Shown here one piece after another: positions 16,371 through 25,467 of a DNA stretch of 64,000 nt. This stretch comes from CADEDV01 sp964596345 (GTDB taxonomy: Bacteria > Bacteroidota > Bacteroidia > Chitinophagales > Chitinophagaceae). The translations under genes were made by a program, and so were the position numbers. The notes below the pieces were generated by a model. That model was not told the DNA's origin and made no database searches. It saw only the letters and a program-made list of their open reading frames with translations. How positions within the stretch are numbered: the stretch's first letter is position 1; every line of letters begins with the position of its first letter. The stretch is from contig CAZQSZ010000008.1 of the NCBI GenBank assembly GCA_964596345.1, positions 1-64,000 on the forward strand, in the 5' to 3' direction.

Positions 16371-17069
16371 TTATTTACATCTCTTTAAAACAGCAGAATC
16401 AAGAACTTCAAAATATCCCCGTTTATAACTTTGATCTAAAAAGAAACAAGCAGAATCATACTTTTTATCGTAAAAATAAATTTTCGATAGAAATGAGCTT
16501 GCCTCTCCGCTGTCATCAATGTTTTGATTATAAATAAATATAAAATCCCTTTTTGCACTATTAAACATCCCCATTTCAGCTTCAACAATGGCCTTATGCA
16601 TAATCAGGCTATTATAATGAATATCAAATTCGTCTTGAATATAGAAATTTGCGTCAAGCGCATAATTGCCAATTCTTTTTTTATCTATTGCTTTTTTAAT
16701 ATAATACAATGCTGAATCATTAATGGATTCTAAATTATATAATTGCGATAATTTAAATAATGGGTACACAGAACTATCACCAAACCCGAGAAGGGTTAAG
16801 AAATCAAGTTTAGCTCCAGCAAAATCTCTCTTTTGTATTCTCAGCCACCCTCTCACATGATACGCAAAACTACATCTGCCATTCTTATTAAGAATTTTCT
16901 CAACTTTATCAATCAATAGAATTGAATCCCCCTTCGTCTTTAAGCCGAGTAGGTCCTTTTTAAAACTACGTTTTAATTCATGACACGAGTTATCATCATC
17001 ATGACAAGAAATTAGCAGACAAAAAATAATAAAGAAAAATAATTTTATAATTAGGTTTTGTTTGCCCAT
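16371..17069 (-). CDS. AT-rich TPR-type lipoprotein of unknown function
   Basis: The protein has 232 residues with a lipoprotein signal (FFFIIFCLLISC). The body reads as helical tetratricopeptide-like pairs: FAYHVRGWLRIQKRDFAGAKLDF, NDSALYYIKKAIDKK and KKYDSACFFLDQSYKRG. Base composition is much more AT-rich than its neighbours, with Lys and Asn codons mostly AAA and AAT. It sits 24 bases downstream of galK on the same strand but has no obvious link to galactose use. The composition suggests recent acquisition. Confidence 0.72.
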   Translation of the reverse strand: MGKQNLIIKLFFFIIFCLLISCHDDDNSCHELKRSFKKDLLGLKTKGDSILLIDKVEKILNKNGRCSFAYHVRGWLRIQKRDFAGAKLDFLTLLGFGDSSVYPLFKLSQLYNLESINDSALYYIKKAIDKKRIGNYALDANFYIQDEFDIHYNSLIMHKAIVEAEMGMFNSAKRDFIFIYNQNIDDSGEASSFLSKIYFYDKKYDSACFFLDQSYKRGYFEVLDSAVLKRCK

Positions 17070-17093
17070 AATCTTAAGCCCATTTCCAAATAA

Positions 17094-18245
17094 TTATTTA
17101 ATCACCGAAGTCCCATCCTCAATCTGAACGGTATATGATCTTAATTCTTTTTGAAAAGCATTTTTATATTGTACGCTGATCTTTTCGATCAACGCAGCCG
17201 CTTCTTCTTTTTGTATAATATTGATCGTGCAGCCGCCAAATCCCCCGCCCATCATCCGGGCACCGATCACAGCAGGATTATCCTGCACCTGCTCCACTAA
17301 GTAATCCAGTTCCGGGCAACTCACTTCGTATGCTTTGCTCAGCCCGTTATGGGTGGCAAACATTTTTTGCCCGAACGCTGCCAGCCTGCCCTGCTGCAGA
17401 TCCATACAGCCTTCCTGTAAGCGTATATTTTCTTCCACCACGTATTGGCAACGGCGGTAGCTAATATCCGCCGGGTCAATACAGGCATTGATCATTTCCA
17501 TGGTTACATCCCGCAGGCTTTTCACCCGGGGATATTGTTGCTGAATGGCCGCCACTCCGGCTTCACACTGGCTGCGGCGCACATTGTATTCCGTAGAAGC
17601 CAGCGAATGTTTTACCTGCGAATCCAGCAACACCAGTTGATACTCTCCTAATTCCAAAGGAAAATATTCATAGTCCAGCGAACGGCAGTCTAAGCGGATC
17701 ACATTGTTCTTTTTACCAAATAGGCTGGCAAACTGGTCCATGATCCCGCATTTCACCCCCGCAAATTCATGTTCTGCTTTTTGGGCGATCAGCGATAATT
17801 CTTTCCGGTTAATACCCAATTCAAATAATTCATTCAGTGCAAAAGCAACGGCACATTCAATAGCCGCCGAGGAAGAAAGGCCTGCACCCAGGGGCACATC
17901 ACCATACACCGCCAGTTTAAATCCGCCGATCGTATAAGACCGTTGTTGCAACTGGTCAGCCACACCGAGTATATAGGTGGACCAGTGACCCAAAACAGGT
18001 TTGATTTCAGACAGTGTATATTCCACCGTTTCATTAAAGTCAGTAGAGTGAAGAACGATTATATCTCCTTCGTTCTTTTCAATCACCACGTACACGGCTT
18101 TATCAATTGCAGCCGGCAATACAAAACCTTCATTATAATCCGTATGCTCACCGATCAGGTTGATCCTTCCCGGCGAACGGACAATAATTGATTTATCGGT
18201 AATAAAAGGCTGTAGGGGTCCGGGTATGGTATACGTTCCGCTCAT
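17094..18245 (-). CDS. galK: Galactokinase
   Basis: It phosphorylates galactose to galactose-1-phosphate with ATP (Leloir pathway, cytoplasm). The protein has 383 residues. All three GHMP-kinase motifs are present: GRINLIGEHTDYN at 26-38, PLGAGLSSSAA at 118-128, and MMGGGFGGCTI near 343-353. The catalytic Asp is in KCGIMDQFAS (Asp170). It begins nine bases after the GH2-GH53 gene, so it is translated from the galactan-locus transcript. galT and galE are not in the window. Confidence 0.96.
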   Translation of the reverse strand: MSGTYTIPGPLQPFITDKSIIVRSPGRINLIGEHTDYNEGFVLPAAIDKAVYVVIEKNEGDIIVLHSTDFNETVEYTLSEIKPVLGHWSTYILGVADQLQQRSYTIGGFKLAVYGDVPLGAGLSSSAAIECAVAFALNELFELGINRKELSLIAQKAEHEFAGVKCGIMDQFASLFGKKNNVIRLDCRSLDYEYFPLELGEYQLVLLDSQVKHSLASTEYNVRRSQCEAGVAAIQQQYPRVKSLRDVTMEMINACIDPADISYRRCQYVVEENIRLQEGCMDLQQGRLAAFGQKMFATHNGLSKAYEVSCPELDYLVEQVQDNPAVIGARMMGGGFGGCTINIIQKEEAAALIEKISVQYKNAFQKELRSYTVQIEDGTSVIK

Positions 18246-18254
18246 GGATAATTA

Positions 18255-21200
18255 TTAGTTGGCTTTATTAGCAAGGTATTTTTTACTGATCTCGTCATAC
18301 AGTTTCAGCAATTCATTGGAACGGCCCTTCTCATCAAAGAATTTCTCCCAGGTGCTCAACGGTTCCCAGATGCAAGTTCCCTTTCCTCTGCCGTTCTTTA
18401 CTTCAAAAGCGATCTTGTTCACTTCTTCTTTGCGGTGTGAATATTCCACCACGATCACATCTTTATTATACCGGCGGGAAAGATCGTTGAGATTGGTTTC
18501 CAGGTCTTCCAGCGTACCATGCCATTTGGGATAATAGGATTCGCCGATCACATCAAAATGAACGCCACGGGCCAGCATATTATCTATAAAGAAAACCGAT
18601 TCATCATTTTGCCCGCCCAGTGCCACATGCAGCATCATGATTACGGAAGGGTCAACAGCTTTAACCGCGGCTGTGCCGGCGTTGATCAGTTGTGCCAGCC
18701 CGTCCATATTACTCACATTACCCTCCGGCCAGATCATACCATGATTGATCTCGTTGCCCACCTGCACCATATCCGGTGTGGTACCCTGTGCTTTCAGGGC
18801 GGTCATTACTTCTTTGGTATAATCATAGACTGCTTTCTTCAATTCTTCAAAAGATAAATTTTTCCAGGCTGCAGGTTTGTTCTGGTGACCGGGATCAGCC
18901 CAGTAATCACTGTAATGAAAATCGAGTAACAGTTTCATACCTGCAGCCTTTACCCGTTTCGCCATTTTCAATGTATTATCAAGATCACAAAAACCTTTGC
19001 CGGGTGAGTAACCACTGTCCTGTTTCGGATCATTGAAGATCCGCAGCCGCACATAATTCAATCCATATTCTTTTAAGATTGCTATCGCATCTTTCTCCAC
19101 CCCGTTGTCAGAAAACTTCATCCCTTTTGCTTCCAGTTCCGGTAAAAAAGAAATATCAGCCCCCAGCATTTTGTCCACTTCTTTTTTCTTTGTTTGCGCT
19201 GCTGTCAGCTGGTATTTTTTATCCGTGGTAAATGTGGCCGCACTTTCAGGCGATATAGTTTGAATATCTGTTCCGCCGCTCCACAGCCCTGTTGCTTTCG
19301 CTTCGAAATGGATCATCCCGGGTTTTGTACCCGACTGAATGATCACCTGGCATTTCCCATTGAATAAGCTCCGTTGCCAGGCACCCTCCATACATTTATC
19401 CGGTTCATGACTGCTGGGATCACCATTACCTACGCCAATTATTTTTCCATCACCTGCAAGGTTGAACTTAATTACATTATCTGCATCCGGTACTTCCCGG
19501 CCTTCCCGGTCGAGCACAGTGATATTGAGAACAGTTACATCTTTTCCATCGGCAAGTATTGTTGTTTTATACGGCGTCACCACCACTTCCACCGGTTGCC
19601 CGGTTGTTTCTACTTTAGTGGTTAACCGTTTCCCTTTTTTATACCCGACGGCTTCCAGTTTACCAGGTTCATAATTTACGGTCCATTGCAGGTGACTGTT
19701 GCGGGGCATTTCTTTTTTACCCAGGCTTTTTCCATTCAGAAAGAGCTCCACGTTATCCGCATTACTGTTCACCCAAACCTCTACCGGGTCACCTTGCTTT
19801 TTATTCCAGCCCGCTGCCTTGCTTCGCCAGTTCCAGTGCGGGGAAATATGCAATACATCCTCATCCGTCCACCAGCTTTTATAGTAGTAATAAATATTTT
19901 TAGGAAAGCCGCACATATCCAGGATACCAAAATGCGAATTGACATTCGGCCATTCATACGGCGTGGGTTCACCGCGGTAATCAAAACCCGTCCAGACAAA
20001 ACCGCCGAGCCAGAAATCATTGGGTGCGGCTAAGGTCCACCAGTCCTCTGCTTTACTGGCCCACCACGGTGCAGTAATATCCTGGTCGGGTACATAGCCC
20101 CTGATGGTATCTTTTTCATAAATACCCCTCGTGGTAACGGTGCTCCCCATTTCTGTTCCAATGATCGGTTGGGTTGGATGATCACGGTGATAATCGGCCA
20201 CGGCAAACTGCCGGTAATTAAAAGACCGGACAGGGATCACTTCATTCACTCCTTTATATACATTACCGAGGTCGGCTGCATAGGTACAGGTCCTTGTCGG
20301 GTCTAATTCTTTTTGTTTGGCGATCAATGTTTGTGCTATCCGTTTACCAATACTGGTCGTATGTATCCAGCCTTCTTCATTACCGATGGACCACATGAAC
20401 ACGGAAGCACGGCTCCGGTCTCTTTTGATCAGCCGTTCAAACTGGTCCATGTATTCAGGACTGCTGTTGAGTAACCGTTGTTCATCCATCACCAGCATAC
20501 CCAAACTGTCACAGGCATCTAATAATTCCGGCGTGGGTGCATTGTGACTGGTGCGGTACGCATTCACTCCCATTCGTTTCAATAAACTTACCCGGTAGTA
20601 TTGCAAATAATCCGGCAAGGCGCTGCCAACTCCTGCATGGTCCTGGTGATTATTCACTCCCTGTAGTTTAATATATTTCCCGTTCAGGAAAACGCCATTG
20701 GGTTTGATCTCAATGGAGCGGATACCGAAGCGTTGTTTAACACTGTCAACGACTATTCCGTTTTGTTTTACGATTGAAACCACCCGGTATAAATAAGGAT
20801 TTTCCAGCGACCATCGTTTTGCCCCGGCAAGAGCCATACTTGCTTTTACTGTTGCAGTACCATTGACCGGTAATGAAATAGTTTGTTCTTTTGACTGAAC
20901 TAATTTTTTCCCGTTCCTGTCGGTGATATAGGAATACACCGAGCAACCTGTTGTAGTCAGTTCCTGGTTTTGTACACTTGTTTCAATAGTAACTGTGGCC
21001 ACATCTCCTTTACTGGTGGAGTAAGCAAATATTCCATCTTTAGTTATGTTAACGTTCTTGTATGTATTCAGCCATACATGCCGGTAGATACCCGCCCCTT
21101 CATAAAACCAGCCTTCATATTGCGAAGCATCGGCCCTCACCACGATCACATTGTCTTTATCAAAATGAATATAGTCGGTTACATCATACGCCAAACCCAC

Positions 21201-21674
21201 ATAACCACTTTTATTATTGCCGAGGAAAAATCCGTTGAGCCAGATATTCGCATCCCGGAATATCCCATCAAATTGTAATTGAAACCGCTGGCCGGAATCT
21301 GTTTTAGCAACCGTAAAATGTTTCCGGTACCAGCCGATACTGGTTTCGGGAAATAACCCACCCACGGGTTTATACCCATGGGCCATCACATCAAAATTAT
21401 CCACTTTCACAAAGGGTAATTCCACCGCCCAGTCATGCGGAATATCTAATTTCCGCCACTTACTGTCATCAAACTTCGGATCAATAGCTGTTTTGGCAGC
21501 ACCTCCTGATTTGGAGAAGATCGTGGCAATGCTGTAATTAAAATCTTTCTCTGCATTGGCCGTATGACCGAAATGAAATCTCCAGTCCTTATCAAAATTA
21601 ATTTGCCGGCGCTGGGCAGCACTACTGACAGTTATAACAACTGCAGTAATTGCAAGGAAGAGTTTTGTTCTCAT
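18255..21674 (-). CDS. Fusion of GH2 beta-galactosidase and GH53 endo-beta-1,4-galactanase
   Basis: The protein has 1139 residues with a signal peptide (MRTKLFLAITAVVITVSSAA). Residues 25-320 are the GH2 sugar-binding and immunoglobulin-like domains and about 320-620 the GH2 barrel. The acid/base is Glu433 (SIGNEEG) and the nucleophile Glu508 (IIGTEMG). Residues 620-810 contain DUF4982-like and beta-sandwich domains. Residues 830-1139 are a complete GH53 barrel with Glu975 (VGNEINHG) and Glu1077 (VVEYSH). It should cut beta-1,4-galactan internally and release galactose from the ends with one exported polypeptide. It lies between a GH53 lipoprotein gene and galK. Confidence 0.92.
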   Translation of the reverse strand: MRTKLFLAITAVVITVSSAAQRRQINFDKDWRFHFGHTANAEKDFNYSIATIFSKSGGAAKTAIDPKFDDSKWRKLDIPHDWAVELPFVKVDNFDVMAHGYKPVGGLFPETSIGWYRKHFTVAKTDSGQRFQLQFDGIFRDANIWLNGFFLGNNKSGYVGLAYDVTDYIHFDKDNVIVVRADASQYEGWFYEGAGIYRHVWLNTYKNVNITKDGIFAYSTSKGDVATVTIETSVQNQELTTTGCSVYSYITDRNGKKLVQSKEQTISLPVNGTATVKASMALAGAKRWSLENPYLYRVVSIVKQNGIVVDSVKQRFGIRSIEIKPNGVFLNGKYIKLQGVNNHQDHAGVGSALPDYLQYYRVSLLKRMGVNAYRTSHNAPTPELLDACDSLGMLVMDEQRLLNSSPEYMDQFERLIKRDRSRASVFMWSIGNEEGWIHTTSIGKRIAQTLIAKQKELDPTRTCTYAADLGNVYKGVNEVIPVRSFNYRQFAVADYHRDHPTQPIIGTEMGSTVTTRGIYEKDTIRGYVPDQDITAPWWASKAEDWWTLAAPNDFWLGGFVWTGFDYRGEPTPYEWPNVNSHFGILDMCGFPKNIYYYYKSWWTDEDVLHISPHWNWRSKAAGWNKKQGDPVEVWVNSNADNVELFLNGKSLGKKEMPRNSHLQWTVNYEPGKLEAVGYKKGKRLTTKVETTGQPVEVVVTPYKTTILADGKDVTVLNITVLDREGREVPDADNVIKFNLAGDGKIIGVGNGDPSSHEPDKCMEGAWQRSLFNGKCQVIIQSGTKPGMIHFEAKATGLWSGGTDIQTISPESAATFTTDKKYQLTAAQTKKKEVDKMLGADISFLPELEAKGMKFSDNGVEKDAIAILKEYGLNYVRLRIFNDPKQDSGYSPGKGFCDLDNTLKMAKRVKAAGMKLLLDFHYSDYWADPGHQNKPAAWKNLSFEELKKAVYDYTKEVMTALKAQGTTPDMVQVGNEINHGMIWPEGNVSNMDGLAQLINAGTAAVKAVDPSVIMMLHVALGGQNDESVFFIDNMLARGVHFDVIGESYYPKWHGTLEDLETNLNDLSRRYNKDVIVVEYSHRKEEVNKIAFEVKNGRGKGTCIWEPLSTWEKFFDEKGRSNELLKLYDEISKKYLANKAN

Positions 21675-21713
21675 GAAAACAATAACTAAAGTGAAGAATA
21701 ATAAAGTATAAAA

Positions 21714-22754
21714 CTAATTAAATGCCTCCAAAGCAACCGTGGGTTTGCCACTATTATCAAAAGCCCCTTTAGAATAACCCTGCCAGTTATTATACGATTG
21801 CGGCTCCCAGTAAAAGACACCGAGGCCTTTATTACCAGCCAGTGATTTTGTTTTACTAATAATATCTGCGATGAATGATTTACAGGCAGCAGCCTGGTCC
21901 CAGCTCATTCCCACTTCGGTGATCATGATCTCTTTACCATAGCGGGCCACCATATCATTCATATTCACCAGGCATTGTTCATTACGGATTTGCCAGTCAA
22001 GAGGTTCAGGATATAAAGACATACCAATAATATCCCATTGCACGCCATTATTCTTTAATCCGTCAAAGAGCCAGCGATAGAGATTATTATCATACCCGTT
22101 GGATAAATGAACAATGACCTTGATCTTGGTGTCGATGGATTTCACTGCATTATATCCCTGTTTCACCAACGCAGCGAAGTTGCTCATACTGGCAGAAGCC
22201 CTCCCGGTGGGCCAGAGCATGCCATCATTGATCTCATTACCCACTTGCACCCATTCTGGTGTGATGCCTGCCGTCTTCAATGCCTGCAATACAGAATAGG
22301 TATGATCATAAACAGCGGTTTGCAAACCGGCAAGATCCAGTGCTGCCCAGGCAGCCGGTTTGGTTTGCTGACCCGGATCGGCCCAGCTATCACTGTAATG
22401 AAAATCGATCATTACTTTTAACCCAAGGTTTTTTGCTCTTACGGCTTTTGCTACCACATCATTGGTTCCGTTCCAGGCACCGGCAGGATTTACCCATACC
22501 CGCAGCCGGATCGAATTCATACCTAGATTCTTCAGCAACTGCATACATTCTGTTTCCGCACCGCTGTTGGAATAGAATTTAATTCCTGCTGATTCCATTT
22601 GTGTCAGCCAGCCCACATCAGCTCCTTTGGCAAAAACAGGAACTACAGGAGTTGTTCCCCCATTACCGCTGCCGGTTTTATTGCAGTTAAGTAATAACAA
22701 AGAAAAAAATACAATTCCTGTAACTACCCTTTGCCTGGCTGAATATCTTATCAT
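21714..22754 (-). CDS. GH53 endo-beta-1,4-galactanase lipoprotein
   Basis: The protein has 346 residues. The lipobox LLLLNC places the lipidated Cys at 24, so it is probably on the outer membrane. The barrel motifs FAKGADVGWLTQMESAG, IDFHYSDSWADPGQQ and WVQVGNEINDG (catalytic Glu174), and MITEVGMSW (nucleophile Glu280), identify GH53. It cuts long galactan (type I arabinogalactan side chains) into oligosaccharides that SusCD can import. It is 39 bases upstream of the GH2-GH53 fusion, whose C-terminal domain is its paralogue. A terminator separates it from the SusF-like gene. Confidence 0.94.
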   Translation of the reverse strand: MIRYSARQRVVTGIVFFSLLLLNCNKTGSGNGGTTPVVPVFAKGADVGWLTQMESAGIKFYSNSGAETECMQLLKNLGMNSIRLRVWVNPAGAWNGTNDVVAKAVRAKNLGLKVMIDFHYSDSWADPGQQTKPAAWAALDLAGLQTAVYDHTYSVLQALKTAGITPEWVQVGNEINDGMLWPTGRASASMSNFAALVKQGYNAVKSIDTKIKVIVHLSNGYDNNLYRWLFDGLKNNGVQWDIIGMSLYPEPLDWQIRNEQCLVNMNDMVARYGKEIMITEVGMSWDQAAACKSFIADIISKTKSLAGNKGLGVFYWEPQSYNNWQGYSKGAFDNSGKPTVALEAFN

Positions 22755-22770
22755 CTTTTCTGTTTTACCG

Positions 22771-22805
22771 AAAATAAAAAAAGCTGCCTTCTAAAAGGCA
22801 GCTTT
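22771..22805 (-). terminator. Terminator/attenuator between the sus genes and the galactanase genes
   Basis: An 11-bp stem (22780-22790 with 22795-22805), loop CTAA, is followed on the minus strand by a T-rich run. It lies inside a same-strand gene series, so it probably reduces rather than prevents read-through into the GH53, GH2-GH53 and galK genes. Confidence 0.8.
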
Positions 22806-22827
22806 CTATTTTAAATGATGATCATTA

Positions 22828-24591
22828 CTAGTTTATTGTAACAGTTTGTGCTTTTTCGTCTAATGTGATCGTATAAGAACCTGTTACCACCGGTGTTTTG
22901 AAATTATCGCCACCTTCCCATTTGATCTTACGGGCCGTGCCGGTGGCTGTGCTGCCACCACTGTTATCTTCATAGTCAAAAGCACCCCAGTCATTACCCG
23001 CCAGGAATTTAATATCCTTACCGGCGATCAGTGTAACGGTGATCGTCCATACACCATTACCACTATAAGTCATTTGAGGGGATCCACCAGGATTCCAGGC
23101 AGGAACACCTTGTATACCATCACCCACAATTCTCATTTCTGTAGCCGGGCTCATTTCATATTTGATATTGTCAACATTACGGCCATCCCAGATCACCCGG
23201 TAACGGCCTGCTGTTGTGATGTCAGGCATATTCGCACCATTTACTTCCAGTGTACTTCCACTACCGCCTGCTGCGCCATAACTTCTTGCATTGACAGCCG
23301 TGATATCACCATTGTTCCAGTCGTTATGGTCAATTAATTTCCAGCCACCGGTTGTAAAATCAGTAAGACCTACAAACAGGTTGGTGGCAGCATTACCAAG
23401 TGCATAATTCGGGAATACGTTCGGAGGCGTCCAGCCGGCACCGGTAGCTCCACCTACAAATCCCATTCTGCCTTCCCGGATATCATACTTCATATTGGCC
23501 CTGTCAATGGAGATACGGTAGAAACCGGAAGTGGCAACGGAGAAGTTAGCTCCCCCCGGAGCAAGGTCGCCACCAGAACCACCATAGTTCACATCCCAGG
23601 CCCGGCCCTGTGTGACTTTGAATTCAGAACCACCGGGCAGGTAAATATAGATATAGTATAATTTATTGAGCGCTGCTGATCGTATATCCCTGATCAGCTC
23701 AGGGGCCGTACCGGGATCCCAGTTATTACCATTACCCGTTGCCGCCTGGTAGCCACCCGGCAGATAGAAACGAAGGATGGGTAAATAACTCTGGATCGTA
23801 ACATTCACGACATTGGAATAAGAAACAGCTCCCTGTGCTGTAGTTGCTTTCAGACGATATTCCACTTTACCGGAATTACCTCCCGGGATGCCGGAGTTCA
23901 GGGCTGTTTCGTTCATTTCTCCCTGGGTCAGAGCTTTTGTGTACAGGTTCGCACCAACAGGTATTTCCTGCGGAGCTACAAAGTTCTTACCGGCAGAATC
24001 ATACTGCAGTACATACGTTACATTACCTGTATACCCATTAAAAGAAGTGGTCCAGGAAAATGTATTGGAAAGTTGTCCGGCTGTTGCCAGTGTTCCTGTA
24101 ACAGAAGTATTGGCGGTTGTTAAAACAGAAGGATCGTTATAAGGAGTCATTTCAAAAGTGATCACATTGGAAGTGTATTGTTCATTATTATTACCATAAG
24201 AGGAAATAACCCTTGCTTCCAGGGTAAATGGCCGGCCCAGGGTAAAACCATACCCCAGCACCATAGCATTCAGCTCTTTCCCGGTAAAGCTTGTTGTTCT
24301 TGCACCAATTACGGTTTTCGTGGTCTTTTTGACAAAGTTTCTGCCTACAGAATCAATTTCCAGTACATATTTATAGGTGGCGGAATCAGATGCATAATTA
24401 GGATTGGTCCAGGAAAATGCAATTACATTAGTTAATGAATCAGATGCCGCAGCAGTTATGATTGTCTTTGATGACGACAACGCAATAGCGTTTCCTTTCC
24501 CGTAATACGGCAGGTCGTCCACCTTTGTACAGGCAGTTATTACAAAGACACTTGCAACAACCAGCGTAATAAGTTTAAAAATATTTTTCAT
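22828..24591 (-). CDS. SusF/SusE-like surface glycan-binding lipoprotein
   Basis: The protein has 587 residues. The lipoprotein signal FVITAC is followed by two SusE-type immunoglobulin-like repeats (each FSWTNPNYASDSATYKYVLEIDS-like; FSWTTSFNGYTGNVTYVLQYDS). After them come SusF/SusE C-terminal carbohydrate-binding domains (WDPGTAPELIRDI, the GGWKLIDHNDW segment, AGNDWGAFDYEDNSGG). Trp-rich WxxxGD-type loops are candidate galactan-binding sites. It would sit on the outer surface and hold polymer near SusCD. Length and order fit SusF-class proteins more than SusE. Confidence 0.85.
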   Translation of the reverse strand: MKNIFKLITLVVASVFVITACTKVDDLPYYGKGNAIALSSSKTIITAAASDSLTNVIAFSWTNPNYASDSATYKYVLEIDSVGRNFVKKTTKTVIGARTTSFTGKELNAMVLGYGFTLGRPFTLEARVISSYGNNNEQYTSNVITFEMTPYNDPSVLTTANTSVTGTLATAGQLSNTFSWTTSFNGYTGNVTYVLQYDSAGKNFVAPQEIPVGANLYTKALTQGEMNETALNSGIPGGNSGKVEYRLKATTAQGAVSYSNVVNVTIQSYLPILRFYLPGGYQAATGNGNNWDPGTAPELIRDIRSAALNKLYYIYIYLPGGSEFKVTQGRAWDVNYGGSGGDLAPGGANFSVATSGFYRISIDRANMKYDIREGRMGFVGGATGAGWTPPNVFPNYALGNAATNLFVGLTDFTTGGWKLIDHNDWNNGDITAVNARSYGAAGGSGSTLEVNGANMPDITTAGRYRVIWDGRNVDNIKYEMSPATEMRIVGDGIQGVPAWNPGGSPQMTYSGNGVWTITVTLIAGKDIKFLAGNDWGAFDYEDNSGGSTATGTARKIKWEGGDNFKTPVVTGSYTITLDEKAQTVTIN

Positions 24592-24615
24592 TGTATATCT
24601 TTTAGTAGACCGTAA

Positions 24616-25443
24616 TTAAAGTTTTGTAAGGCTGTATTTACCGGTTTTGAAACTCACGATGATCTTATAATTACCGGCTATTGCTGGCGACAAGAAATCA
24701 TTCCCCCCGGGCTGAAAATTATCGCCGTTCACGTTATTACCCAATCCTGCACCGGTGAATCCATATTTATTACCCCAGTCTCCATAAACAGGAACAAATA
24801 AAAATCCTACACCGGGATTCAGGGCAAGGCTGGCTAATTCAAACTCGGAGCTGGATATTTTAGTGAATCGCTGGCTCACCAGTTCAGGGTCGCCTCCGCC
24901 CATCCAGTTGCCGGGAGTGGCTGCACCTGTGATATACAAATTGGCCGGTACAGGATACACCACATCCAGGTAAGGAGTGATAACAATAGTAATTACATTA
25001 GAATAAAGCGGAACACTGCCGTTTACCAAACTTGATTTCACCCGCATCTCAATACTATGAGAAATACCTTCTACCAGGTCCATCGCAAGTAAAGCTGTAT
25101 TCAGGTCACCAACGGTAAGCGAAGTAGTCAGTTCCTTGGAAATGGCTTTCTCATATTTTTTCGGACTGGTAAAATTGGCTCCCGTAGTGTCAAATTGTAA
25201 AATATAATTTACATCCTGGGAACTCAGGCCTGTTGTGAACCGGTAATCAGGGTTTGTCCAGTCAAACTTTATTGCCAGGTTGTTTTTATTGGCAATATTC
25301 AGGACCATTGCAGAAGTGGAAGACACAGTGAGCACAGGCGCCGTCCCTCCTTCAAAATAAACTTTATTCTCATCCTTCTGGCAAGAGCTGAAAAGCCCTG
25401 CCAGCAAGAATGATCCGAAAATGAGTTTTATTATATTTTTCAT
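24616..25443 (-). CDS. SusE-like surface lipoprotein
   Basis: The protein has 275 residues with lipobox LFSSC. It has one SusE N-terminal immunoglobulin-like domain (IKFDWTNPDYRFTTGLSSQDVNYILQFDT) and one C-terminal glycan-binding domain (LYITGAATPGNWMGGGDPELVSQRF, then PVYGDWGNKYGF). The gap to the SusF-like gene is 24 bases and to susD 24 bases, consistent with one transcript. It probably binds galactan at the cell surface. Confidence 0.86.
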   Translation of the reverse strand: MKNIIKLIFGSFLLAGLFSSCQKDENKVYFEGGTAPVLTVSSTSAMVLNIANKNNLAIKFDWTNPDYRFTTGLSSQDVNYILQFDTTGANFTSPKKYEKAISKELTTSLTVGDLNTALLAMDLVEGISHSIEMRVKSSLVNGSVPLYSNVITIVITPYLDVVYPVPANLYITGAATPGNWMGGGDPELVSQRFTKISSSEFELASLALNPGVGFLFVPVYGDWGNKYGFTGAGLGNNVNGDNFQPGGNDFLSPAIAGNYKIIVSFKTGKYSLTKL

Positions 25444-25467
25444 ATCTGATGATTTAGTGGTTGGTAA

